Source: an uncultured Flavobacteriaceae bacterium
Lineage (GTDB): Bacteria > Bacteroidota > Bacteroidia > Flavobacteriales > Flavobacteriaceae
NCBI GenBank assembly: GCA_947500575.1
Contig: CANMSI010000006.1
Span: forward strand, 62,001 to 126,000
Direction of reading: 5' to 3'
Length of the DNA: 64,000 nt
Shown piece after piece: positions 8,733-18,411 of the stretch (positions are counted from its first letter, which is position 1; each line of letters opens with the position of its first letter). The notes beneath the pieces are model-generated. The model saw only the letters and a program-made list of their open reading frames with translations, made no database searches and was not told the DNA's origin. The position numbers and the translations under genes are program-made.

Positions 8733-9503
8733 TTAGGAATTCATAAAAATGAGCGATTTTTCGAAAAATTGTAAAGGGTTTTCCGCATGTAACCAATGTC
8801 CTGCATTCGCAATTGTTTGTATGACCGCTTTTGGGAAGTGTCTCTTTATTTCTGGATAATCAGCTTCTACAACATATTCTGATCGATCTCCTTTTAGAAA
8901 TAGGGTTGGACCATTGTATAAAGCGGTAGCACTTATGTTTTCTCCTATCTCTTCCATTTTGGTGCTTAAAACGGCTAGATTGCATCTAAAACCAAGCTGC
9001 TCTTTTGTAATCCAATACAGATTTTTTAAAAGAAATTGACGCGTTCCAACATCCGTAATATCTTCTGCCAAAGCACGTTCTGCCCCTTTTCTAGATTGTA
9101 GGGCCTCAGTTGATAAGCCATTAAGAGCATCTATGATTGCGTTGTGATGCGGTGGATAGTATTTGGGTGCAATATCCGCAACCAATAGTCGTTCCACTAA
9201 CTCAGGTTGTGAACAAGCCATTTGCATTGCTGTTTTTCCACCCATAGAATGACCTATCAAAGATATTTTATCAAGTCTGTGGTGTCTAAGGTAATGCACA
9301 AGGTCCAGAGCTAAAATATCATAGTTAAAGTTGGGGTCATGAAAACTTTTTCCATGATTGCGCTGATCTATTAAATGTACCTCAAAGCCTTCATTTGCAT
9401 ATTTATTGCCGAGGGTTTTCCAGTTATCTGACATCCCCAAAAACCCATGTAAAATACATAGAGGTTTCCCTTCTCCAATAATTCGTGAATGAAGTACTTC
9501 CAT
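8733..9503 (-). CDS. Alpha/beta-fold hydrolase (YbfF-like esterase)
   Basis: 256 residues. Canonical features: oxyanion motif LHGFLGMSDNW, nucleophile elbow IGHSMGGK with Ser86, an Asp in LKGDRSEYV and the histidine in NAGHWLHAENP. The DIAPKYYPPHH stretch after the second strand is typical of the YbfF/ybfF-like acyl-CoA esterase group. The start ATG overlaps the last base of the pdxJ stop codon (TAATG), so translation is probably coupled. The substrate is unknown. Confidence 0.9.
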   Translation of the reverse strand: MEVLHSRIIGEGKPLCILHGFLGMSDNWKTLGNKYANEGFEVHLIDQRNHGKSFHDPNFNYDILALDLVHYLRHHRLDKISLIGHSMGGKTAMQMACSQPELVERLLVADIAPKYYPPHHNAIIDALNGLSTEALQSRKGAERALAEDITDVGTRQFLLKNLYWITKEQLGFRCNLAVLSTKMEEIGENISATALYNGPTLFLKGDRSEYVVEADYPEIKRHFPKAVIQTIANAGHWLHAENPLQFFEKSLIFMNS

Positions 9504-10216
9504 TATTGTAAACGATTTAAATACATGCTAACCACATTTTCTAGCCCTAAATAGATAGATTCACAGATAAGAGCATGTCCTATTGATACTTCTAATAAAT
9601 GAGGAACTTTTTCCTTGAAATAGGCAATGTTATCAAGGCTAAGGTCGTGCCCAGCATTGACGCCTATCCCTAATTTATAGGCAATTTCAGCAGCTTCGAT
9701 AAAGGGTTGTATGCTCTTTTCCTTGTCTATATTAAAGCCTTCAGCATAAGACTCTGTATATAATTCTATTCTATCTGTACCTGTTTGAGCAGCACCCTCA
9801 ATCATTGCAATCTCTGGATCTACGAAAATAGAAGTTCGAATGCCATGTTGTTTAAAAGTAGCAATGGTCTCTTTTAGAAATAATGCATGTGTTTTGGTAT
9901 CCCAGCCTGCATTGGAAGTAAGAGCATCCACAGCATCCGGTACTAAGGTTACCTGGGTAGGTTTTGTTGCCAGTACAAGATCAATAAATTTGGGAACTGG
10001 ATTTCCTTCAATGTTATATTCAGTGGTAACTATCTTTTTGAGATCATGTGCATCTTGATATCGGATATGGCGTTCATCTGGTCTAGGATGTATGGTAATG
10101 CCCTGGGCTCCGAAATCTTCAATATCCTTTGCGCTTTTTAATAAATTTGGAACGTTTCCTCCTCTTGCATTTCTAAGAGTGGCTAGTTTGTTGATGTTTA
10201 CACTTAGTTTTGTCAT
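9503..10216 (-). CDS. pdxJ: Pyridoxine 5'-phosphate synthase
   Basis: 237 residues from the ATG at 10216. An in-frame upstream ATG (10327) would add 37 non-homologous residues and overlap the divergent CBS gene, so I reject it. PdxJ condenses 3-amino-2-oxopropyl phosphate with deoxyxylulose 5-phosphate to make pyridoxine 5'-phosphate. Visible: the N-terminal SVNINKLATLRNARGG, the active-site block ITIHPRPDERHIR and the phosphate-loop NAGHDLSLDNI. It shares its mRNA with the downstream hydrolase through a one-base overlap. A -7-like TATTTTTG (complement of 10243-10250) lies 27 bases upstream. Confidence 0.96.
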   Translation of the reverse strand: MTKLSVNINKLATLRNARGGNVPNLLKSAKDIEDFGAQGITIHPRPDERHIRYQDAHDLKKIVTTEYNIEGNPVPKFIDLVLATKPTQVTLVPDAVDALTSNAGWDTKTHALFLKETIATFKQHGIRTSIFVDPEIAMIEGAAQTGTDRIELYTESYAEGFNIDKEKSIQPFIEAAEIAYKLGIGVNAGHDLSLDNIAYFKEKVPHLLEVSIGHALICESIYLGLENVVSMYLNRLQ

Positions 10217-10309
10217 TTTGGCAATTCTGCGTTTTACAACTACAAAAATACGAATAAGGCACGCCTTTTGATGTTTAAAATTAGTATTTTCGTTTGTAAT
10301 TAATAGCTT

Positions 10310-10966
10310 ATGCAGATTCAGTCTCACATACTTACTACCATCCCGGTTTTTCAGATAGAAGAATCACTGGAAGATGTAATTCAATTTTTTAAGGATACTA
10401 CTTTTTCTCATGTAGCCATTACTGAAAAAAATAGATTTTTAGGGGTCCTAGGAGAAAATGATGTGGAGAACTTTGAACCCAATAAAAAAATTGTAGACTA
10501 TCGCTATAGTTTGGATTCCTTTTTGGTTCGAAAAGAAACGGGTTGGTTAGATGTGCTTGAGGTTTTTGCTAGAAATGAAGCCAATTTATTGCCTGTGTTA
10601 GATACTCAGGATAAAGTGATTGGGTACTATGACCTGACTGATATTGTTGGTGTATTTATTGATACACCCTTTTTTACTGAACCAGGAAGTGTTTTGGTAG
10701 TTGCAAAGGGATCAAAAGATTATTCTTTTAGTGAGATAGCGCAGATTGTAGAAAGTAATAATACCAAATTTATTGGTGGATTTATTACCGATATGAAGAA
10801 CGATGTAGTTCAGGTGACTATAAAGATAGGTACTTCTCATATTAATGAAGTAGCTCAAACTTTTAGAAGATATAATTATACCATCGTTTATGGTAATAAC
10901 GATGATCAGTTTCTAGAAGATTTGAAACAACGATCTGATTACCTTGCCAAATATCTGAATGTATAA
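10310..10966 (+). CDS. CBS-domain protein
   Basis: 218 residues. Two CBS motifs occupy about residues 1-130 (the first around SHVAITEKNRFLGVLGENDV, the second around LLPVLDTQDKVIGYYDLTDI), followed by an ACT-like half (about 135-215). CBS pairs bind adenine nucleotides or related ligands; the target enzyme is unknown. The gene starts the plus-strand envelope block and ends 9 bases before nadK, so the two are very likely co-transcribed, a pairing that suggests but does not prove a nucleotide-sensing role. Confidence 0.88.
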   Translation: MQIQSHILTTIPVFQIEESLEDVIQFFKDTTFSHVAITEKNRFLGVLGENDVENFEPNKKIVDYRYSLDSFLVRKETGWLDVLEVFARNEANLLPVLDTQDKVIGYYDLTDIVGVFIDTPFFTEPGSVLVVAKGSKDYSFSEIAQIVESNNTKFIGGFITDMKNDVVQVTIKIGTSHINEVAQTFRRYNYTIVYGNNDDQFLEDLKQRSDYLAKYLNV

Positions 10967-10975
10967 TTCTTTTCT

Positions 10976-11857
10976 ATGAAGGTTGCCATTTACGGTCAGA
11001 CATATAGTGATAATTCTGTGGTATATGTCTCCGAGTTGTTAGATGAATTAAGAACTGTATCCGCTCAGGTGTATGTAGAAGAGGCGTTCTATGAAATGTT
11101 ATCCTCCAAAGAATCAATAGCATCTTATAAAACCTTTACAGAAGCGGCTGGCTTAGATACCTCTTTCGATATGTTTATCAGTTTTGGAGGAGATGGAACT
11201 ATCCTAAGGGCTATTACCTTTGTAAAGGATTTAGGGATTCCAATAATAGGAGTGAATACCGGTCGTTTAGGATTTTTATCTACCACTAAAAAGGAAGATG
11301 TTCGAAAAGTGGTGAAGGAGTTTGTCAATGGGGATTATCGCATTGTTGAAAGAAGCTTAGTTGAAATTTGTGCTGATTCGGAAATTGAAGAATTTGGAGA
11401 TGTGAACTATGCTTTAAATGAGATTACCATCAGTAGAAAAGATACAACCTCCATGATTACTGTAGAGACCTATCTGAATGATGAATATTTAACATCGTAT
11501 TGGGCAGATGGTTTAATTGTGGCCACACCCACTGGTTCTACTGGTTATTCCCTAAGCTGTGGGGGTCCAGTAATAGCTCCTTCCGCAAAGTCACTTATTC
11601 TTACGCCAATAGCGCCACATAATCTAAATGCGCGTCCTTTGGTGATTTCAGACGATACCATAATCCGATTAAAAGTTTCTGGAAGAGAGGAAAATCATCT
11701 GGTTTCTCTTGATTCTAGAATTGCCACTGTGGAGAATGGAAGGGAAATTATTTTACAGAAAGCCGATTTTAATATCAAGATGATAGAATACACTTCAGAG
11801 AGTTTTCTGAAAACACTTCGAAATAAATTATTGTGGGGAGAAGATCGACGTAATTGA
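10976..11857 (+). CDS. nadK: NAD kinase
   Basis: 293 residues. The family hallmarks are present: the FGGDGTILRA nucleotide-binding motif, GVNTGRLGFLS, and the conserved NE plus TPTGSTGYSLSCGGPV segment. It phosphorylates NAD to NADP with ATP in the cytoplasm. Tight spacing to the upstream CBS gene indicates an operon. The 116-bp gap after it (11858-11973) holds no clear terminator but probably the promoter of the next gene. Confidence 0.97.
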   Translation: MKVAIYGQTYSDNSVVYVSELLDELRTVSAQVYVEEAFYEMLSSKESIASYKTFTEAAGLDTSFDMFISFGGDGTILRAITFVKDLGIPIIGVNTGRLGFLSTTKKEDVRKVVKEFVNGDYRIVERSLVEICADSEIEEFGDVNYALNEITISRKDTTSMITVETYLNDEYLTSYWADGLIVATPTGSTGYSLSCGGPVIAPSAKSLILTPIAPHNLNARPLVISDDTIIRLKVSGREENHLVSLDSRIATVENGREIILQKADFNIKMIEYTSESFLKTLRNKLLWGEDRRN

Positions 11858-11973
11858 TCTTATTCCAAAACAATAAATAGGTCTAAAAGCTGTTTTACAA
11901 AAGAGAACATGATATATTACGAATTGGTAAGTGTGCTTACTCAATTTATTATATGTGCAAACTTTAAGAATTT

Positions 11974-12660
11974 ATGCGAAAATGTATTGTTGCATTGCTG
12001 GTATTGGCATTTGCTCAAATGAACGCCCAAACCTATGAAGTTGGAGTGTTTGCTGGTGGAGCAAATACGATTGGTGATGTGGGAAGAACTAATTATATAT
12101 TGCCGTCTGGCCCTGCCTTTGGAGCTATTTTTAAATGGAATCGAAGCAAGCGCTATGCATGGCGTGGTAGTATCATTTATGGAAGTTTTACAGCAGACGA
12201 TTCCAAATCTGACCTTTCTTCTAGACAGCAAAGAGGTTTTGTAGTGGATAATTCCGTTTTAGAAGCTTCTGTAGGCCTAGAGTTTAATTTTGTGGAATAC
12301 AATCTTCATAAATTAGGTCCGGCATTTACTCCTTATCTGTATACGGGCTTCACCTATTTTAGATATGATTACAACTATTTTGATGCAGGACAACTGCAAA
12401 ACCTGAATCAAGTAGATGGTTCCATTGCAATTCCTATGACTGTTGGAGCTAAATATCGCCTTAATCAATCGCTGATTTTAGGAGTAGAAATAGGAGCTAG
12501 ATACACTTTTACCGATAATTTAGATGCCAGTAACCCAGAAAAGTCTAATTTTGCACAATTTAATTTTGGTAATATTTTTAGTGACGATTGGTACGTTTTC
12601 TCTGGGATGACTTTAACTTACACCTTTGGTAGAAAACCATGTTCCGATTGTTTCGAGTGA
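11974..12660 (+). CDS. DUF6089-type outer-membrane beta-barrel protein
   Basis: 228 residues with a signal peptide (MRKCIVALLVLAFAQMNAQ). The mature part alternates polar and hydrophobic residues with many aromatic strand ends and finishes in a beta-strand (YVFSGMTLTYTFG) followed by RKPCSDCFE. This fits the DUF6089 family that sits just before uppS and bamA in flavobacteria. It is probably a small outer-membrane barrel; no function is established. It ends 7 bases before the uppS start. Confidence 0.8.
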   Translation: MRKCIVALLVLAFAQMNAQTYEVGVFAGGANTIGDVGRTNYILPSGPAFGAIFKWNRSKRYAWRGSIIYGSFTADDSKSDLSSRQQRGFVVDNSVLEASVGLEFNFVEYNLHKLGPAFTPYLYTGFTYFRYDYNYFDAGQLQNLNQVDGSIAIPMTVGAKYRLNQSLILGVEIGARYTFTDNLDASNPEKSNFAQFNFGNIFSDDWYVFSGMTLTYTFGRKPCSDCFE

Positions 12661-12667
12661 CAGAACA

Positions 12668-13408
12668 ATGGACACACTACAAGATCTTGAGGGTACTAAA
12701 TTGCCTAAACACCTTGCTATTATTATGGATGGCAACGGAAGATGGGCAAAACAAAAAGGCCGATTACGGGTTTTTGGACACAAACATGGCGTAAATAGAG
12801 TACGCGATACAGTAGAACATTGCGCCAGAATCGGTATTGACTTCCTCACATTATACACTTTTTCAACAGAAAACTGGAACAGACCTAAGGTAGAAGTAGA
12901 TACTTTAATGAACCTTTTGGTGTCTTCTTTGCGCAAGGAACTTAAAACATTAAATAAAAATAACATTCGTTTAAATACGATTGGAAATATCACTTCCCTG
13001 CCAAAAAAAGCATACAAAGAGCTGGTCGAAGTCATGGAAAAAACAAGTGTAAATTCAGGAATGACATTGACACTAGCGCTTAGTTACGGGGCAAGAGAAG
13101 AGATAAAAAATGCCGTACAACAAATAAGTATCAAAGTTAAAAATAATATAATTTCTCCTGAAAGTATTGATGAAACCATTATTAATACTCATCTTTACAC
13201 GCACAATTTGCCAGATGTAGACCTTCTTATTCGTACCAGCGGAGAGCATAGGATCAGTAATTTTTTACTTTGGCAGATTGCATATGCCGAATTATATTTT
13301 ATTGATGTATTTTGGCCCGATTTTAGTGAGCATCATTTGGTAGAAGCAATTAAAAATTACCAGAACAGAGAACGAAGATTTGGAAAAACAAGCGAACAAC
13401 TCAATTAA
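12668..13408 (+). CDS. uppS: Isoprenyl transferase (undecaprenyl diphosphate synthase)
   Basis: 246 residues from ATG 12668; an upstream TTG at 12626 would overlap the preceding gene and is not needed. It makes the C55 lipid carrier for peptidoglycan and surface polysaccharides from FPP and IPP. Visible signatures: IIMDGNGRWAKQKG with the catalytic Asp, LTLYTFSTENWNRP, and LLIRTSGEHRISNFLLWQ with the IPP-binding arginines. It is followed 4 bases after its stop by bamA and belongs to the envelope block. Confidence 0.97.
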   Translation: MDTLQDLEGTKLPKHLAIIMDGNGRWAKQKGRLRVFGHKHGVNRVRDTVEHCARIGIDFLTLYTFSTENWNRPKVEVDTLMNLLVSSLRKELKTLNKNNIRLNTIGNITSLPKKAYKELVEVMEKTSVNSGMTLTLALSYGAREEIKNAVQQISIKVKNNIISPESIDETIINTHLYTHNLPDVDLLIRTSGEHRISNFLLWQIAYAELYFIDVFWPDFSEHHLVEAIKNYQNRERRFGKTSEQLN

Positions 13409-13412
13409 AGAT

Positions 13413-16016
13413 ATGACAAGGTTCATATCCTTGAAACCCTTACTAACTACTTTTTTACTCCTATTTTTTACAATTAGTTCTATAGCACAGGAAGTGTCCT
13501 ATGAAAATGGTAAAAAGTATATTCTGGGTGGTTTAGAGGTTACAGGACTACAAAGTTACAATGAACAAACCGTTAAGACCTACACTGGTTTAAGAGCGGG
13601 GCAGCCTATAACCTTGCCAGGAGATCAAATTAGTGCGGTGCTAAAAAAGCTATGGGGTCTAGAGTTGTTTAGTGATATCTCTTTTTATATTACCAGAGTA
13701 GAAGGTGAAAAAGTTTTTCTTGAACTGAACATTTTGGAACGTCCTACCCTATCCAAAGTAACGGTCTATGGTGTTAAAAAACGAAAAGTTCCAGATATTA
13801 TAAAAGATACCGACCTTAAAAAGGGAAAGAAGATCACGGAGAGTCTTATTGCAAACACCAAAAATTACCTTCAGAACAAATACAAAAAACAAGGGTATTT
13901 GAATGCTAAAGTGGCTATTGCTACAGCAAAAGATACCTCGGCCACCAATGCTCAAAGCATGGTGATTAACGTAAAGAAAGGGGATAAAGTAAAGATTAGC
14001 GATATTGTTTTTGAAGGCAATGAGAAAATATCGGATAAAAAACTTAGAAAATCCTTAAAGAATACAAAGAAAAGAAAGTTTTATCGTTTCTGGAAAAAGT
14101 CTAAATACATTTCAGAGGATTACAAAGAGGATCTTACCAAACTAGTAGATAAGTATGCAGAGAATGGGTATAGAGATGCGAGAGTTTTGTCTGATACCAT
14201 TGAAAAGATTGACGATAATAATATTCTCTTAAAGATCAAGGTAGAGGAAGGAAATAAATACTATTTTGGAGACATTGATTTTGTTGGGAATACGGTATAT
14301 ACTGATCGCCAGTTAACCCAAGTGTTGGGTATTAAAAAAGGTGCCACCTATAACGGTGTATTACTAAGAGAACGTATTGCAGATGATTCTAAACCAGATG
14401 CACAAGATTTAACGAATCTATATCAAAACAATGGCTACCTATTTTCTAGTATTAATCCCGTAGAAGTTTCTGCTGAAAACGATACCATTAATTTTGAGAT
14501 TCGCATTATAGAAGGAAAAGAAACCTTTTTGAATAATGTAAGAGTAAAAGGAAACGATAAGACAAATGACCATGTAATCTTTAGGGAATTGCGCACAAGA
14601 CCTGGTCAAAAGTATAGCAAGGATAATATTGTACGTAGTATTCGAGATTTGCAGCAATTAGGCTTTTTTGATGCTGAACAAATTGTACCAGATATTCAGA
14701 ACCCAAACCCCAATGAAGGTACTGTAGATGTTGAATACAGCTTGGTAGAAGCTGGTTCTAGTCAGATCGAATTACAAGGAGGTTATGGCGGCGGTGGATT
14801 CATTGGAACGCTCGGACTATCCTTTAACAACTTTTCTTTGAAAAATATTTTCAAAAAGGAGGCATATAAACCCATTCCAATGGGAGATGGGCAAACTTTT
14901 GCGTTGCGCTTGCAGGCTAGTAGAACCTTTAGGGTGTATAGTCTTAATTTCTCAGAGCCTTGGTTGGGGGGTAAAAAACCAGTCCGTTTTAATCTTTCAC
15001 TTTCTAGAACGCAACAATTTCAGTTCGATTTTAGAACAAGAGATGTAGATAAGAACCGCCAATTCTCTATTACGGGAATCTCAGCTGGTTTGGCAAAAAG
15101 AGTACAATGGCCAGATGACTTCTTTACCATTTCACATTCATTGAGTTATCAATTATATAATTTCCAGAATTATAATATAGGACTCTTTAATTTTGGTAAT
15201 GGAAAATCTAACTCCTTCACCTATACTTTGGGAATTGCTAGAAACGCAACCAGAGGGGGTCGTATATACCCAAGAGAAGGATCTAACTTCGAAATTACAG
15301 CCAAATTTACACCGCCTTATTCGCTCTTTAATGATAAAGACTTCGGTGCTATTAGAGAAGAAAGTGAGGCCATTTTTGAAGAAATTGGAAACCTTGGTCC
15401 AAATGATCCCTCGATTACTCTTTTAAATGCTCGTAGAGAACAATTGGAAGAAGAGCGATTTAAATGGTTGGAATTTTATAAAGTGAAGTTCAAAGGAGAT
15501 TGGTATACTCGTTTAACAGGAGATTTAGTTTTAAGAACCAATGCTGAATTTGGCTTTTTAGGAAATTATAATAATGATATTGGCAATGTTCCTTTTGAAC
15601 GATTTTTCGTTGGGGGAGATGGCTTGGGTAACTTTACATTGGATGGTAGAGATGTAGTACAATTAAGAGGATATGAAAATCAATCCCTAACTCCAGTAGA
15701 CCCTGTAACAGGTGCGCAAGAAGGAGGTATTGTGTATAACAAATTCTCTTTAGAAATGAGATACCCACTTACCTTGAAACCTTCAGCTTCTATTTATGGA
15801 CTAGTTTTTTTAGAAGGGGGTAATGCTTTCAACAATTTTAATGAATTTAATCCGTTTCAAATAAAACGATCGGCCGGAGCAGGGCTGCGTATTTTTATGC
15901 CTGCTTTTGGTTTATTGGGAATCGATTTTGGTTATGGATTTGATTCGGATAATATCCCCGGTTCTGTAGGACCCAACGGATTGGAAGTTCATTTCATAAT
16001 AGGGCAACAGTTTTAA
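13413..16016 (+). CDS. bamA: Outer-membrane protein assembly factor BamA
   Basis: 867 residues from ATG 13413, which gives a clean signal peptide (hydrophobic core FLLLFFTISSIAQ); the TTG at 13380 would overlap uppS. POTRA repeats cover roughly residues 30-420, recognisable by repeated (V/G)xGN segments such as FEGNEKISDKKL and FVGNTVYTDRQL. A C-terminal 16-strand barrel follows, with GYGGGGFIGTLGLSFNNFS at its start and a final strand ending in phenylalanine (IIGQQF), the usual C-terminal signal. It folds barrel proteins into the outer membrane together with the periplasmic chaperones encoded next. Confidence 0.96.
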   Translation: MTRFISLKPLLTTFLLLFFTISSIAQEVSYENGKKYILGGLEVTGLQSYNEQTVKTYTGLRAGQPITLPGDQISAVLKKLWGLELFSDISFYITRVEGEKVFLELNILERPTLSKVTVYGVKKRKVPDIIKDTDLKKGKKITESLIANTKNYLQNKYKKQGYLNAKVAIATAKDTSATNAQSMVINVKKGDKVKISDIVFEGNEKISDKKLRKSLKNTKKRKFYRFWKKSKYISEDYKEDLTKLVDKYAENGYRDARVLSDTIEKIDDNNILLKIKVEEGNKYYFGDIDFVGNTVYTDRQLTQVLGIKKGATYNGVLLRERIADDSKPDAQDLTNLYQNNGYLFSSINPVEVSAENDTINFEIRIIEGKETFLNNVRVKGNDKTNDHVIFRELRTRPGQKYSKDNIVRSIRDLQQLGFFDAEQIVPDIQNPNPNEGTVDVEYSLVEAGSSQIELQGGYGGGGFIGTLGLSFNNFSLKNIFKKEAYKPIPMGDGQTFALRLQASRTFRVYSLNFSEPWLGGKKPVRFNLSLSRTQQFQFDFRTRDVDKNRQFSITGISAGLAKRVQWPDDFFTISHSLSYQLYNFQNYNIGLFNFGNGKSNSFTYTLGIARNATRGGRIYPREGSNFEITAKFTPPYSLFNDKDFGAIREESEAIFEEIGNLGPNDPSITLLNARREQLEEERFKWLEFYKVKFKGDWYTRLTGDLVLRTNAEFGFLGNYNNDIGNVPFERFFVGGDGLGNFTLDGRDVVQLRGYENQSLTPVDPVTGAQEGGIVYNKFSLEMRYPLTLKPSASIYGLVFLEGGNAFNNFNEFNPFQIKRSAGAGLRIFMPAFGLLGIDFGYGFDSDNIPGSVGPNGLEVHFIIGQQF

Positions 16017-16123
16017 ACCTCCTACTAAAGCGTTTTTTCAATAGTTTCCAAAAGTATAACCCGCTCATTTTAAAATATTTAGTTATTTTGGCACGATATT
16101 TTCTATGTAAAAAACGAAAACTA

Positions 16124-16942
16124 ATGAAACACAAAGTTCTTTTAATTTTAATCACTGTATTGTTTTCCTCTTACAGCTTTGCACAGCGGGGTGTTAGAAT
16201 AGGATATGTAGATATGGAATACATCCTAGAAAATGTTGAAGAATATAGAGAAGCAACCTCTCAGTTAGAAGCGAAGGCTGAGAAATGGAAAATAGAGATT
16301 GAGCAGAAGCAAAGTGTTGTTGAGCAAATGAAGAAGGATCTGATGGCGGAAAAAGTATTGCTTACAGACGAGCTTATTGCGGAGAGAGAAGAAGATATAC
16401 AGATATTAGAGAAAGAGATGTTGGAGTACCAACAAGATAGGTTTGGACCACAAGGAGATTTTGTAGTTCAAAAACGATTGTTAATTCAGCCTATCCAAGA
16501 TCAAGTGTTTAATGAGGTTCAAAAAATTGGAGCCAACAAAAAGTACGATTTTATTTTTGATAAATCTGCAGATGTTGTAATGTTGTACTCCGAAAAAAGA
16601 CACGACATTAGTGAGCTAATTTTACGAGGTATTGCTAGAACAAGAAAAATAAGCAAACCTAAGAAGAAGAAACAAGCGCGACTTGAAGATTTTGAAGGAG
16701 AAGAGGAAGAAGTAATAAGCGATGCTTTAAAAGAACGTCAGGACAAAGCGCAACAAGCAAATGATGCAAGAAAGAAAACAGCGCAAGAGAAAAGAGAAGA
16801 GCAATTAAAGCTTAGAGAGGAAAGAAAAAAGGCCTACGAGGCAAGAAGAAAAAAGTTGCTAGAAGAACGTGATGCAAAGAAAAAAGCAAAAGAAGAAGAT
16901 CGTAAAAAGTTAAAAGAGAAAGCAAAAGATACCATTAACTAA
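16124..16942 (+). CDS. OmpH/Skp-family periplasmic chaperone with long charged tail
   Basis: 272 residues from ATG 16124 (a TTG at 16088 would lengthen the signal peptide unnaturally). Signal peptide, then RIGYVDMEYILENV, the Skp/OmpH opening motif, and a long Lys/Glu/Arg coiled coil. A typical Skp has about 160 residues; here about 90 extra, highly charged residues follow RKISKPKKKKQ and continue as a single predicted helix. Skp trimers hold unfolded outer-membrane proteins for BamA, which is encoded just upstream. The tail might change client or envelope contacts (inference). Confidence 0.9.
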   Translation: MKHKVLLILITVLFSSYSFAQRGVRIGYVDMEYILENVEEYREATSQLEAKAEKWKIEIEQKQSVVEQMKKDLMAEKVLLTDELIAEREEDIQILEKEMLEYQQDRFGPQGDFVVQKRLLIQPIQDQVFNEVQKIGANKKYDFIFDKSADVVMLYSEKRHDISELILRGIARTRKISKPKKKKQARLEDFEGEEEEVISDALKERQDKAQQANDARKKTAQEKREEQLKLREERKKAYEARRKKLLEERDAKKKAKEEDRKKLKEKAKDTIN

Positions 16943-16989
16943 TAAATATTAATTCAAAAATTAACACTCAAAAAAGTAATTTAGAAATC

Positions 16990-17499
16990 ATGAAACACCT
17001 TAAGAAAATTGCAGTAGCCGTTGTTTTGTTTGTAGCAACAACTAGTTTTGTAAATGCGCAAAGCAAAGTTGCTCACATCAATGTACAGGAATTGTTGTCG
17101 GCGATGCCAGAAATGAAGTCGGCGGAAGCAGAATTAAAGAAATTACAAGAAACGTATAAAGCGGATATTGAAGGTTCCGTTACAGAGTTTAGAAATAAAG
17201 CAACACTTTATCAAAACGAAGCTCCTTCCAAGTCTAAGGAGGAAAATGAAAAAAGAGCTTTGGAATTACAAGGATACGAAAAGAATATTGGGCAAGCGCA
17301 ACAAGTAGCGCAGCAAGAACTACAGAAAAGACAAGCTGAACTTTTTGCTCCAATTTCAGATAAGGCCAAAGCTGCCATTGAGAAGGTAGCAGCAGCGTTA
17401 GGATATGATTATGTCTTAGATGCTACGCAAGGAGCTGGTGTTATCGTTTCCAACGGAAAGGATATACTTCCTGAGGTAAAAAAAGAACTAGGATTCTAG
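16990..17499 (+). CDS. OmpH/Skp-family periplasmic chaperone
   Basis: 169 residues, the normal Skp size. Signal peptide ending NAQ, then KVAHINVQELLSAMPEMK, a Lys/Glu/Gln-rich coiled-coil hairpin and a C-terminal beta strand segment ALGYDYVLDATQGAGV. It is the second Skp paralogue in tandem, 47 bases after the first, and closes the bamA block: a strong terminator follows 26 bases after its stop. Confidence 0.94.
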   Translation: MKHLKKIAVAVVLFVATTSFVNAQSKVAHINVQELLSAMPEMKSAEAELKKLQETYKADIEGSVTEFRNKATLYQNEAPSKSKEENEKRALELQGYEKNIGQAQQVAQQELQKRQAELFAPISDKAKAAIEKVAAALGYDYVLDATQGAGVIVSNGKDILPEVKKELGF

Positions 17500-17521
17500 A
17501 AGAATACTAATACAATTAAGG

Positions 17522-17556
17522 AAAAGCCATCTTGCTCTAGCAAGATGGCTTTTTTG
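17522..17556 (+). terminator. Intrinsic terminator after the bamA-ompH block
   Basis: A perfect 10-bp stem (GCCATCTTGC at 17526-17535 with GCAAGATGGC at 17540-17549), TCTA loop, then six T residues and further Ts. It clearly separates the envelope block from murI. Confidence 0.93.
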
Positions 17557-17605
17557 TTTTAAACTAGGCCCTGAAACCTGTATCTTTATTTCCAACTTAG
17601 ATAGA

Positions 17606-18397
17606 ATGAGCAATAACAATCCTATTGGTGTTTTTGATTCTGGAATAGGAGGTACTTCTATTTGGAAGGAAATCCACAAAATGTTGCCCTATGAGGGTAC
17701 TATCTACCTTGCGGATAGTAAGAATGCCCCTTATGGTGAAAAAGGGAAGGATCAGATTTTGCAGTTATGTATTAAGAATACAGAACTACTGTTAAAGAAA
17801 GGTTGTAAAATTATTGTAGTAGCTTGTAATACAGCTACTACAAACGCAATTGATTATCTACGAAATAACTACGCAGTTCCATTTATTGGTATTGAACCAG
17901 CTATAAAGCCAGCTGCCTTAGGTTCGCAATCTAAAAAAATAGGAATTTTAGCGACTAAAGGAACCCTATCAAGTGAGTTATTTTATAAGACTTCAATGCA
18001 ACATGCCCATACTATTTCTATTATTGAAAGAGAGGGAAAAGGATTGGTTCCGCTAATAGAAGCTGGAAAGGTACATGCGGAAGAAACCAAAGCACTCTTA
18101 AAACAATACTTGCATCCTATGATTGCGGAAAATATAGATTATCTAGTTTTAGGATGTACACATTATCCATACTTAATACCTTTGCTAAAAACTTTATTAC
18201 CCTTACAGGTGAAGATTATAGATTCAGGAGAAGCGGTAGCTCGGCAAACGAAAGCTATTTTGGATAGGAATGATCTTCTGTCAACTTCAAAAACGTCTAG
18301 CAAACACATTTTTTATACAAATTCTGAAGTGGCAATTTTGACACATTTTTTAAATGATGTCAAGGAACAGAAAGAAATTAAGTATTTAGCTTTTTAG
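17606..18397 (+). CDS. murI: Glutamate racemase
   Basis: 263 residues. MurI supplies D-glutamate for peptidoglycan. Both catalytic cysteines are visible, Cys74 in VVACNTATTN and Cys184 in VLGCTHYPYL, along with the N-terminal GVFDSGIGGTS motif. It follows the terminator of the envelope block, so it probably has its own promoter: TATCTTTA at 17581-17588 resembles a -7 element 18 bases before the ATG. It converges on folA with 14 bases between stops. Confidence 0.97.
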   Translation: MSNNNPIGVFDSGIGGTSIWKEIHKMLPYEGTIYLADSKNAPYGEKGKDQILQLCIKNTELLLKKGCKIIVVACNTATTNAIDYLRNNYAVPFIGIEPAIKPAALGSQSKKIGILATKGTLSSELFYKTSMQHAHTISIIEREGKGLVPLIEAGKVHAEETKALLKQYLHPMIAENIDYLVLGCTHYPYLIPLLKTLLPLQVKIIDSGEAVARQTKAILDRNDLLSTSKTSSKHIFYTNSEVAILTHFLNDVKEQKEIKYLAF

Positions 18398-18411
18398 ACG
18401 CTAGAAATTTG

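Noticed and set aside
8717-8742. AATTCCT/AGGAATT inverted repeat as a terminator of the pdxJ-hydrolase unit
   Set aside because: It overlaps the end of the coding region and has no T run in the minus direction.
10217-10327. Upstream start of pdxJ giving a 274-residue protein
   Set aside because: The extra residues have no PdxJ homology, overlap the divergent CBS gene and cover the promoter; ATG 10216 gives the canonical N-terminus.
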